Made by a program: the position numbers and the translations under genes. From Patescibacteria group bacterium (GTDB lineage Bacteria > Patescibacteriota > Patescibacteriia > WFTA01 > S139-112): a stretch of 19,070 nucleotides of DNA. The stretch is taken from NCBI GenBank assembly GCA_015485715.1, contig WFTA01000028.1, positions 1 to 19,070 of the forward strand, read 5' to 3'. Positions 7,403-14,083 of the stretch are shown one piece after another. Below the pieces are notes generated by a model. The model was given only the letters and a program-made list of their open reading frames with translations, was not told where the DNA came from and did not search any database. Each line of letters opens with the position of its first letter. The stretch's first letter is position 1.

Positions 7403-7411
7403 ATTTTATCA
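7403..7411 (-). promoter_or_regulatory. Extended -10-like box for the SpoU gene
   Basis: The minus strand reads TGATAAAAT, one base from TGATATAAT, with 7 nt between it and the ATG at 7395. This would give a leaderless or almost leaderless message. A perfect CCAATATTGG palindrome lies between this box and the divergent promoter, at 7427-7436. Confidence 0.4.
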
Positions 7412-7453
7412 AAAAAGTATAAATATCCAATATTGGCGGGTATTATAAAGTAT

Positions 7454-7461
7454 GATATAAT
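7454..7461 (+). promoter_or_regulatory. Extended -10 box for the sorbosone dehydrogenase-like gene
   Basis: GATATAAT with the preceding T (7453) gives TGATATAAT-type spacing. The 11 bases TATGATATAAT (7451-7461) are identical to 3726-3736 in front of murB. TATAAT ends 8 nt before the ATG at 7470, again predicting a message with almost no leader. Confidence 0.5.
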
Positions 7462-7469
7462 TTTTATGT

Positions 7470-8726
7470 ATGGTTAAGAGGTATCTTAAATATATTATCT
7501 TTCCGCTTATTTCTTTGGCTATTTTAGCAGGTATTTTCCTTTTTGTCTGGAATCTTCCTTACATAAAGAATCTGTTCTATATTTTTAAAAGTGAACCAGT
7601 ATCTCTTGGGCCTGCAGCAAGTGTAATAAATATAGAAGACGATAATAACAGTGTTGAAAGTATAGATTTGAGCGCTTTTGAGACTCCTGAAAATTTAAAA
7701 GTACCTGAAGGGTTTGCTATAGTAGTATTTGCAAAAGATTTGTCAAAGCCAAGAGTGATGATACAGGACAAAGATGGAAATATAATAGTTTCACAGATGA
7801 AAGCAGGTAAAATAACAAAACTGGTAAAAGACGAAAATGGAGTCTTGGTGGAAAAGGTTGATATTTTGTCAGGACTTAAAAACCCTCATGGTCTTGCCTT
7901 TGATCCGGAAAATTATAATATATTATATTTTGCTGAAGAGGATAAAATATCAAGAGTTGATTTATCACAGCCACAATTTATTCCTGAAAAGATTGTTGAT
8001 TTGCCGGGAGGGGGCAGGCATTATACCAGAACCATTGGTTTCGGCCCTGACGGCAGACTATATGTATCTATAGGCTCTTCCTGCAATGTTTGTTTTGAAA
8101 AAGACAGGCGCAGGGCCGCTATATATGTAATGAACAAAGACGGAAGCGGGTTTGAAGAGTTTGCTAAAGGGCTTAGAAATACTGTGTTTTTTACATGGAA
8201 TCCAGTGGATGGGAGAATGTGGGGTACAGAAAATGGAAGAGACTGGTTAGGCGATGATTTGCCGCCTGATGAAATTAATATCATAGAAGAAGGGGGAAAT
8301 TACGGCTGGCCAATTTGTTATGGTAAAAATATTCATGATACAGATTTTGATAAAAATACCTATACCAGAAATCCATGCATGGAGCCCTTTGAAAAGCCAA
8401 GTTATATAGACATACCGGCTCACTCGGCACCTTTAGGGCTTGATTTTATACCAGAAGAGGGATGGCCTGAAGAATATAGAGGAGATTTACTGGTTGCCCT
8501 ACATGGTTCTTGGAATAGAAGCACGCCTGCAGGGTATAAAATAATAAGGATTAAACTTACAGACAATAGTGAATATATTGGTATGGAGGATTTTATTACA
8601 GGATTTATAGATGAAGATGAGAAAGTGTATGGCAGGCCTGTGGGGATTTTGGCACTTCCCGGAGGCAGGGTATATATTTCTGATGATAAGGCTGGAATGA
8701 TATATAAAGTTATAAGGGTTAAGTAA
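7470..8726 (+). CDS. Membrane-anchored PQQ-type sugar (sorbosone/glucose) dehydrogenase-like beta-propeller
   Basis: This 418-residue protein has one N-terminal membrane anchor (about residues 8-27) and a linker, then a six-bladed propeller of the soluble glucose/L-sorbosone dehydrogenase family facing outside. Recognisable pieces are PEGFAIVVFAKDL (79-91), GLKNPHGLAFDP (135-146), GGGRHYTRTIGFGPDGRLYVSIGSSCNVC (180-208, with H184), GLRNTVFFTWNP and WGTENGRDWLGDDLPPDEIN, EGGNYGWPICYG, and PAHSAPLGLDF. Known members oxidise sugars using PQQ and Ca2+. CysXXCys at 205-208 and other cysteines suggest disulfides in an exported protein. Whether it really uses PQQ is unknown, since no PQQ synthesis gene is visible. 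It ends tail to tail with thiI, 1 nt apart. Confidence 0.9.
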   Translation: MVKRYLKYIIFPLISLAILAGIFLFVWNLPYIKNLFYIFKSEPVSLGPAASVINIEDDNNSVESIDLSAFETPENLKVPEGFAIVVFAKDLSKPRVMIQDKDGNIIVSQMKAGKITKLVKDENGVLVEKVDILSGLKNPHGLAFDPENYNILYFAEEDKISRVDLSQPQFIPEKIVDLPGGGRHYTRTIGFGPDGRLYVSIGSSCNVCFEKDRRRAAIYVMNKDGSGFEEFAKGLRNTVFFTWNPVDGRMWGTENGRDWLGDDLPPDEINIIEEGGNYGWPICYGKNIHDTDFDKNTYTRNPCMEPFEKPSYIDIPAHSAPLGLDFIPEEGWPEEYRGDLLVALHGSWNRSTPAGYKIIRIKLTDNSEYIGMEDFITGFIDEDEKVYGRPVGILALPGGRVYISDDKAGMIYKVIRVK

Positions 8727-8727
8727 T

Positions 8728-9936
8728 TTATTCTTCTATTGTTATGATATCATTTATAGTTTTGTCTATCATACTATCATAGTCAGTAAAAATTTCATCT
8801 TCTATCCGGGATATTATCTCAGGATCTGACTTGGTGCGGGGATGTCTGGATATAATACTACAACAATCTTTGTATGGAAGAAGAGAAATATCATATGTAC
8901 CTATTTTTTTAGCCAGATTGATGATTTCGTTTTTATCATAAGTAAGCAGTGGTCTTAGAACAGGCATATCTACTGCTTTGTCTGCTGTATGGATATTGGA
9001 AAGAGTTTGTGATGCCACTTGGGCCAGATTATCACCTGTGACTATTGCCTGACTGCCTATATGTAAGCCCATTTTTTCAGCGACTTTTAACATGAAGCGC
9101 CTGAAAAGTATCAATTCATAATCTGTTCTTTTATCCAGTATTGCTATATTAAAATGTATATATGGCGCAATAAAAAGGCGCGAAGAGATGGTATATCGCT
9201 TAAGTTGCAGATAGAGTTTATATATTTTATCGTTTTTTAAATTTTCTGGTTTGGAGACTGCAAAATGAATATAGTCAACCTCAAGACCTCTTTTGGCAGA
9301 CAGATATGAAGCAACCGGAGAATCAATTCCACCTGAAAGAAGCGATAGAGCTTTTCCTGTTACACCAACCGGCAGGCCATAGGGGCCCTGTATTTTTTCT
9401 GTATATACAAAAATATGATCTTGATAAATATCCACATAAAATGTTATGTCAGGATTTTCTAAATCCACTTTTTTAAGTGATGAAGATTGAAATACATAAT
9501 CTCCCAGTAGAATCTCCAGCTGCTTTGAGTTTAGATGAAAATTTTTATCACCTCTTCTGGCGGCTATTGCAAAGGTGGTAGATGGGTTTATTTTATCGTC
9601 ATAGTATTTTATGATGGTGTTGACTTTTGATTTTATATCATCTATAGCACTATTATCATCTTTGGACCTGTTTAAGATAAAAGCAGGGGCATAGTTGGCT
9701 ACACCAAATACCTCTGTTATTTTTGAAGCAATATTTTGAAATTCATTCAGGGAGAGTGATATGTTTTTAATGTAGAAATAACTGTATTTATATCCTATCT
9801 GCAGTGACGATAAATATGACTCAAATTTAAGAAAAAGATTATCCCTAAGTACGTCAACAAAAAAACCGCGGTTTTTTCCTTTTAAACCTATTTCACCATA
9901 ATGAATTAAAATTGAATTATAGGGAAGATGGTTCAT
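8728..9936 (-). CDS. thiI: tRNA 4-thiouridine synthase ThiI (without rhodanese domain)
   Basis: ThiI adenylates and thiolates U8 of tRNA to s4U, and in some bacteria also feeds sulfur to thiazole synthesis. The 402-residue product has the N-terminal ferredoxin-like motif LIHYGEIGLKGKNR, a THUMP domain at about 60-182, and a PP-loop ATPase with SGGIDSPVA at 201-209. AIVTGDNLAQVASQTLSN and LRPLLTYDKNEIINLA follow, then PYKDCCS near the end. The rhodanese extension of E. coli ThiI is absent, as in the short Bacillus-type enzyme, so sulfur must come from a separate donor. The ATG at 9936 was chosen because it aligns with the usual family start; a TTG at 9957 lies inside an inverted repeat and is less likely. 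It is divergent from mnmA, the other tRNA thiolation enzyme. Confidence 0.95.
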   Translation of the reverse strand: MNHLPYNSILIHYGEIGLKGKNRGFFVDVLRDNLFLKFESYLSSLQIGYKYSYFYIKNISLSLNEFQNIASKITEVFGVANYAPAFILNRSKDDNSAIDDIKSKVNTIIKYYDDKINPSTTFAIAARRGDKNFHLNSKQLEILLGDYVFQSSSLKKVDLENPDITFYVDIYQDHIFVYTEKIQGPYGLPVGVTGKALSLLSGGIDSPVASYLSAKRGLEVDYIHFAVSKPENLKNDKIYKLYLQLKRYTISSRLFIAPYIHFNIAILDKRTDYELILFRRFMLKVAEKMGLHIGSQAIVTGDNLAQVASQTLSNIHTADKAVDMPVLRPLLTYDKNEIINLAKKIGTYDISLLPYKDCCSIISRHPRTKSDPEIISRIEDEIFTDYDSMIDKTINDIITIEE

Positions 9937-9948
9937 ACATATCAAAAT

Positions 9949-10068
9949 AATTTTCAACCCAGTCCCACTTTTTGAGGTAAATCTTGCTATAAAGCCGATG
10001 AGTATGTAGTTTGGTTTAAAGCAACATGTATACAGATATTCCTGAAAAGTGGAGCTGGGTTGAAAATT
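9949..10068. repeat. 120-bp imperfect palindrome between thiI and mnmA
   Basis: The outer arms 9949-9972 and 10045-10068 are inverted copies over 24 bp with two adjacent mismatches. Inside them AGGTAAATCT (9975-9984) pairs with AGATATTCCT (10034-10043) at 8 of 10 positions, and TTGCTATAAA (9984-9993) pairs with TTTAAAGCAA (10015-10024) at 9 of 10. Nine extra bases (10025-10033) interrupt the right side. Almost the whole element folds on itself around a 21-nt centre. No target-site duplication is visible at the ends. It overlaps neither chosen start codon. Confidence 0.85.
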
Positions 10069-10110
10069 AAATACGTTGATTTATCTTTCTTCTTGTTTTA
10101 TTATTTCAGA

Positions 10111-10116
10111 TATAAA
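10111..10116 (+). promoter_or_regulatory. Candidate -10 box for mnmA
   Basis: TATAAA lies 12 nt before the mnmA ATG at 10129, consistent with the short-leader layout of the window. No convincing -35 box is seen. If used, the transcript would begin downstream of the 120-bp palindrome. Confidence 0.35.
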
Positions 10117-10128
10117 TGTAATGTCAAT

Positions 10129-11217
10129 ATGAGTAGAAAAAAGAAAAAAACAGTATTTGTAGGTATGTCAGGAGGAGTAGATTCTTCTGTAGCTGCACTA
10201 CTTCTTAAAAAAGAAGGCTATAGTGTGGTAGGTATTTTTATGCGCAACTGGCATGAAGATCTGCACAACGGATTTGGAGAATGCACGTGGGAAAAAGACT
10301 TATCTGATGTCAGAAGGGTGTGTGCTATGCTTGATATTCCTTATTATGTGTGGGATTTTTCCAAAGAGTATTATGAGGATGTGGTGGAATATTTCTTTAG
10401 AGAGTACAAAGCAGGACGAACCCCTAATCCTGATGTGATGTGCAACAAGTATATTAAATTTGGCAGATTTTTTGACAGAGCTATTAAGCTTGGAGCAGAT
10501 TTTGTTGCAACTGGCCATTATGCAAGAGTAAAAGAAAGCAGAGGCGTCTATAGACTTTTAAAAGCAAAAGATAAAAACAAAGATCAGACCTACTTTCTCT
10601 GGACAATTACCCAAAAACAGCTTTCTAGAACATTGTTTCCCATCGGCGAATACACTAAACCACAAATAAGAAGAATAGCAAAAAAGGAAGGTCTTCCTAC
10701 AGCTGAAAAACCTGACTCTCAAGGTATATGTTTTATAGGCAGAGTGGATGTAAGAGACTTTATAAAAACAAGATTAAAGGAAAAAGAAGGGGATATAGTG
10801 ACAGTGGATGGGAAAGTGGTTGGCAGGCATAAGGGTGTATGGTTTTATACTGAGGGCCAGAGGCACGGGCTAAATATAGGCGGATCAGGACTTCCATATT
10901 ATGTAGTTGGCAAAGATGTAGAGAAAAATATTCTTGTTGTGGCCCTTGGTCCCCAACATGATGCATTATATAGAAAAAAATTATATGCTGACAGTCTTAA
11001 CTGGGTTTCAGGAAAAGAGCCTAAGTATCCCTTTATGTGTGAGGCAAGGATTAGATACAGACAGCCTTTGCAAAAATGCACTATTGTTAATATAAAAGAC
11101 GAAAGGGCTGAGGTGGTATTTGAAGAAAAGCAAAGAGCTATAGCACCCGGCCAGTCAATTGTTTTTTACAAGGGAAGAGAGTGTATAGGAGGAGGGGTTA
11201 TTATTTGTAAATCCTAA
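10129..11217 (+). CDS. mnmA: tRNA-specific 2-thiouridylase MnmA
   Basis: MnmA makes 2-thiouridine at wobble position 34 of tRNAs for Glu, Gln and Lys, using ATP and a persulfide sulfur donor. The 362-residue product has the usual length. The PP-loop MSGGVDSS is at 13-20. The two catalytic cysteines are present: C105 in NPDVMCNKYIKFG and C201 in DSQGICFIG. Other family motifs are ATGHYAR (127-133), KDQTYFLW (151-158) and EGQRHGLNIGG. The ATG at 10129 gives the normal N-terminus; an upstream TTG at 10060 is in frame but lies inside the palindrome and would add 23 atypical residues. Oddly, the last codons AAA TCC TAA coincide with the first unit of an AAATCCTAAA repeat, so the repeat island defines the C-terminus. 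Confidence 0.96.
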   Translation: MSRKKKKTVFVGMSGGVDSSVAALLLKKEGYSVVGIFMRNWHEDLHNGFGECTWEKDLSDVRRVCAMLDIPYYVWDFSKEYYEDVVEYFFREYKAGRTPNPDVMCNKYIKFGRFFDRAIKLGADFVATGHYARVKESRGVYRLLKAKDKNKDQTYFLWTITQKQLSRTLFPIGEYTKPQIRRIAKKEGLPTAEKPDSQGICFIGRVDVRDFIKTRLKEKEGDIVTVDGKVVGRHKGVWFYTEGQRHGLNIGGSGLPYYVVGKDVEKNILVVALGPQHDALYRKKLYADSLNWVSGKEPKYPFMCEARIRYRQPLQKCTIVNIKDERAEVVFEEKQRAIAPGQSIVFYKGRECIGGGVIICKS

Positions 11218-11599
11218 ATACTAAATCCTAAACAACACTAGAATTCTAAATTTTAAACTAAATCATAATATATAATTTTCAATTTACGAATTTTCAATCC
11301 CAGTCATCCCGTTATCTCGTCATTCGACAGGACAACTACAACAGGGTAAATCCGACCACGTCATGCGACATGGCGGGCGGGATAAATTTACCAATGTTTT
11401 AATGGTTTAAACTATAATATACTGATTTTTATGCAGGGTTTAGGATTTTATTCATTGAAAAATTGAGGAATTGATTGAAAATTTTACCCCGCCTGCCCTA
11501 TCGTATGATTAGGGTTGGGTAACGGGGGTTGGAAATTGGAAAATTGTTTATTATTTTTTTTTGCTTTTTAGGCTTTTATAGTGTATTATTGTAATAAAT
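11209..11599. repeat. Repeat island A (about 390 bp, no gene)
   Basis: The left edge has AAATCCTAAA twice (11209-11218 and 11223-11232), then AT-rich TTTTCAAT-type words, then AATTTTCAATCCCAGTCAT (11289-11307), identical to 13702-13720. A GC-richer core has GTCATTCGACAGG and GTCATGCGACATGG. The segment near 11360-11388 recurs inverted and diverged at about 11482-11509 (CCCGCC-GCC then TCG-ATGA). The right half has TTTAGGATTT (11439-11448), the inverse of the left edge, and ATTCATTGAAAAATTG (11450-11465). The island therefore looks like a large degenerate inverted structure. I find no ORF, tRNA or convincing terminator. Confidence 0.75.
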
Positions 11600-11605
11600 T
11601 ATAAT
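11600..11605 (+). promoter_or_regulatory. Candidate -10 box for the DEDDy exonuclease operon
   Basis: TATAAT ends 9 nt before the ATG at 11615, at the right edge of repeat island A. It predicts a leader of only a few bases and would drive the three-gene cassette up to 13682. Confidence 0.45.
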
Positions 11606-11614
11606 ACCAGATCT

Positions 11615-12157
11615 ATGTCAAATAAGAAAAATAAGATAGTTTTTGACTTGGAAACACAAAAAGAATTTAAAGAAGTAGGAGGCAAGCAGAATTTGGCAGA
11701 GCTTAAAATATCAGTAGTAGGTGCTTATGATTATGCTACAGATACTTTAAAAGGATATCTGGAAGATGAAATAGAAGAATTTGAGTATCTTCTCCAAGAT
11801 TCTATTGTAATTGGATATAATATACGCCAGTTTGATTTTCCAGTGCTTAAGCCCTATCTTAAAAATACTGATATAGATTCTATAGAGATGATTGATATCA
11901 TGGAAGAGCTTCAGAATATTTTAGGATATAGAATATCTCTTGATTCAGTTGCTGAAGCAACTCTTGGTATTAAAAAATCAGGACACGGACTTCAGGCTGT
12001 TGAGTATTATAGAAGGGGTGAAATAGATAAGATAGTTTCCTATTGTCTGGACGATGTCAAAATCACCAGAGATATATATGAATTTGCAAAGAAAAACGGA
12101 TATTTGAAATTCAAAGCAGGTTGGGATATCTATGAAGTGCCAATTCAGTTGAAGTGA
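11615..12157 (+). CDS. DEDDy-type RNase H-fold 3'-5' exonuclease (YprB/RNase_H_2-like)
   Basis: This 180-residue single-domain protein carries all four metal-binding acids of a DEDD exonuclease. Motif I is VFDLET with D11 and E13, motif II is IGYNIRQFDFPVL with D74, and motif III is Y143-C-L-D-D147, the Tyr-x3-Asp form that defines the DEDDy subgroup. The helix after motif II and GYRISLDSVAEATLG resemble RNase_H_2/YprB-like domains, which degrade single-stranded DNA or RNA from the 3' end. No helicase or polymerase domain is attached. It is the first gene of a three-gene cassette and overlaps or abuts the next gene (stop 12157, next start 12154 or 12160). Substrate is unknown. Confidence 0.85.
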   Translation: MSNKKNKIVFDLETQKEFKEVGGKQNLAELKISVVGAYDYATDTLKGYLEDEIEEFEYLLQDSIVIGYNIRQFDFPVLKPYLKNTDIDSIEMIDIMEELQNILGYRISLDSVAEATLGIKKSGHGLQAVEYYRRGEIDKIVSYCLDDVKITRDIYEFAKKNGYLKFKAGWDIYEVPIQLK

Positions 12158-12159
12158 AG

Positions 12160-13068
12160 ATGACTTTAGAAAAAAAATTATCTTTCAATATAGCAGGAGT
12201 TGAGAAGATAGAGATGAAAAATAATGTTCCCGTTATTATTATCTATAATGATACTCATCTCTCCGAAACTGATTACAGTACTATTCTTCATCAAATTGAA
12301 TCAGAATACTCTAAAATAGGGTATATTTTTCTAGAAGCTCCTATGTGGGCCATGATCGAACAGAAAATGCCTAAATCTTTTGACAGTGATCAGATTGTAA
12401 GAAAGATTTTAGATCATTATAAAACAGTGTGGGACTATATTCGAAACAAAAGTGAAAATACTCAGGTTATATTAGGGGATGTATATGTGCATTCATTATT
12501 GAGAGCTACTTTAGCATCTTTAAAAACCATTGCAGGGGGATTGTTAGTGTTTACCGAATTTATTGATGTAAATGAACAGAAAAGAGTGGATAGACGTCAT
12601 TTTTTGCGCAGGTTAGCTAGATTATCTATTGGATCATATTGTTTGACTTCCTTTCCGTTGTTTATATTACAAGGTATGATGGACCCCACTTCTAGAACCA
12701 ATAAAGACATATCAAGGGTAATGCAAAAAATACATCCTGAAATATTTTCTCGTTTGAATGAGTTTAGAGAGACTGTTATGGTGTATAAGATCAAACAGAC
12801 AATTCAAAAAAGTAGAGAAGCATTAGTTTTGTGTGTTAATAAAGCACATCTTACAATTTCTCAAAAATTTCAGATGCCTGACAAACAATTATTGAAAATT
12901 ATCGAAAAGCATTTGAAGATGCTTGATTATAGATTGTTGAAAATCAATAGCCCCGAATATTTGAGTGCAATTGGGATAGTAACGTATTTTAAAGATAAAG
13001 ATGACTTTACGTGTATAGTATCATTTGATCAAAAATTGTTATTATTAGCAAATAAATATAATAAATAA
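12160..13068 (+). CDS. Divergent TraB/ChaN/Tiki-superfamily-like protein with internal twin-arginine-like motif
   Basis: I cannot name this 302-residue protein with certainty. Its motif order resembles the TraB/PrgY-Tiki-ChaN-EreA superfamily. Near the N-terminus VIIIYNDTHLSE has H33, followed by IGYIFLEAP with E59. Near residue 203 the pattern R-x3-M-x3-I ends in a beta-strand and ALVLCVNKAHL with H230, which fits the family's R...M...I then VVGAAHL pattern. The family includes metal-dependent proteases and esterases. Unexpectedly, residues 144-170 read DRRHFLRRLARLS then a hydrophobic GSYCLTSFPLFIL, like a twin-arginine signal but in mid-protein. ATG 12160 follows the previous stop by 2 nt; GTG 12154 in the same frame is the alternative. 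It sits between two exonuclease-fold genes. Confidence 0.6.
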   Translation: MTLEKKLSFNIAGVEKIEMKNNVPVIIIYNDTHLSETDYSTILHQIESEYSKIGYIFLEAPMWAMIEQKMPKSFDSDQIVRKILDHYKTVWDYIRNKSENTQVILGDVYVHSLLRATLASLKTIAGGLLVFTEFIDVNEQKRVDRRHFLRRLARLSIGSYCLTSFPLFILQGMMDPTSRTNKDISRVMQKIHPEIFSRLNEFRETVMVYKIKQTIQKSREALVLCVNKAHLTISQKFQMPDKQLLKIIEKHLKMLDYRLLKINSPEYLSAIGIVTYFKDKDDFTCIVSFDQKLLLLANKYNK

Positions 13069-13076
13069 GTAGTTAT

Positions 13077-13682
13077 ATGATAGTTGTAGATATAGAAACA
13101 AGTGGGTTATATCCTTGGAAGCATTCTATACTTTCTATAGGCGCTGTTGATTTTTTAAATCCTGAAAGGAAATTTTATGGAGAATGTAGATTAAGAAAAG
13201 GTGCAGAGATTGACCAAAAAGCTCTTAAAATAAACGGCTTTACACAGGATGATATTGTAAAAGATAATAAACAATCAGAAAAAGATCTTCTTCAAAATTT
13301 TATTGGATGGGTCAGGCAGTCAGAAAATTATATATTTGGAGGACACAATATTGGTGAATTTGATCTTGCATTTATAAATTACACAGCAGATAGGTATAAT
13401 CTGGATAAATTTTGGGGACATAGGTGTGTTGATCTGCATACTGTGGTTTACCTTTTGTATTTAAGAGGTATATTCAACTCAGAAAATATATTGAAAAACA
13501 AAAAAAGCAATATTGACTCAGACTGTATTATGCGTTTGTGTGGCATCCCTCCAGAGCCCAAGCCTCATAATGCGCTTAACGGCGCCAAATGGGAGACTGA
13601 GGCTTTTTCCAGATTTATATATGGCAAAGCTCTGTTTTCTGATTTTTCTTCCTACCCTGTCCCAGAATATCTTAGAATATAA
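13077..13682 (+). CDS. DEDDh-like exonuclease-fold protein lacking the final metal-binding Asp
   Basis: This 201-residue protein has the DnaQ/oligoribonuclease-type fold. Motif I is VVDIETSG with D5 and E7, motif II is GGHNIGEFDLAF with D96, and motif III is PHNALNGAKWETEAF with H164. In active DEDDh enzymes motif III is HxAxxD; here the Asp position is Gly169 and its neighbour is Asn168, so the fourth metal ligand is missing unless a nearby Glu (KWETE) replaces it. The DNA across this site reads cleanly, without a frameshift. An insertion of about 25 residues (residues 130-155, NILKNKKSNIDSD) precedes motif III. It starts 8 nt after the TraB-like gene and is probably co-transcribed. It may be a weak nuclease or a nucleic-acid-binding relic. 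Confidence 0.75.
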   Translation: MIVVDIETSGLYPWKHSILSIGAVDFLNPERKFYGECRLRKGAEIDQKALKINGFTQDDIVKDNKQSEKDLLQNFIGWVRQSENYIFGGHNIGEFDLAFINYTADRYNLDKFWGHRCVDLHTVVYLLYLRGIFNSENILKNKKSNIDSDCIMRLCGIPPEPKPHNALNGAKWETEAFSRFIYGKALFSDFSSYPVPEYLRI

Positions 13683-14077
13683 CTCTTTATATTTAATTTT
13701 CAATTTTCAATCCCAGTCATACGACAGGATAAATAACCAATTTTCAATGAATTTTCCAATGAATCAATTTTCAAAATATAGGAATCCCAAACCCATATAC
13801 AAATTAACCTAACTGCTCTAATTCCTAATTAACCTAATCAAATCCCAAGTACTAAATCCCAATACCCAAACCTTAAGCTCTAAGATTTATCTTTTTTAGG
13901 TCATTGGTTTATTGGGAAATTGATTAGAGTAATTAGTGCAATTAGGTCAATTAGAAATTTGTTTAATGGGTTATTGGTAATTATTTAGGATTTAGAGTTT
14001 ATTCTATCAGTAATGTTGGTTGTAGCAGTGTATATTGATTTTATCTGTGTTCTGGAGTATTATGATTATACTTAGAA
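13683..14077. repeat. Repeat island B (about 395 bp, no gene)
   Basis: AATTTTCAATCCCAGTCAT (13702-13720) is identical to part of island A and is followed by ACGACAGGATAAAT, close to the GTCAT-N-CGACA words there. AATTTTCAATGAATTTT (13739-13755) is the exact inverse of 210-226. An imperfect inverted repeat built from TTAATTAG/CTAATTAA words has its left arm at about 13801-13846 and its right arm at about 13914-13961, with a loop of about 67 nt. TTTAGGATTT closes the island at 13984-13993. An ORF of 99 codons at 13513-13812 runs across it but is a shadow of the preceding gene. No gene is supported. Confidence 0.75.
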
Positions 14078-14083
14078 TATAAT
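14078..14083 (+). promoter_or_regulatory. Candidate -10 box for the zincin-glycosyltransferase operon
   Basis: TATAAT lies 14 nt before the ATG at 14098, just after repeat island B. The expected leader is about 7-8 nt. No -35 consensus is evident. Confidence 0.4.

Noticed and set aside
9937..9957. TTG start for thiI
   Set aside because: The ATG at 9936 gives the normal family N-terminus, and the TTG lies in the inverted repeat arm.
10060..10128. TTG start for mnmA adding 23 residues
   Set aside because: The extension is hydrophobic and atypical, partly encoded by the palindrome, and precedes the usual MSRKKKKTVFVGMSGG start.
13513..13812. 99-codon plus-strand ORF overlapping the DEDDh gene and island B
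   Set aside because: It is out of frame with the exonuclease-like gene, and its end lies in low-complexity repeat sequence.
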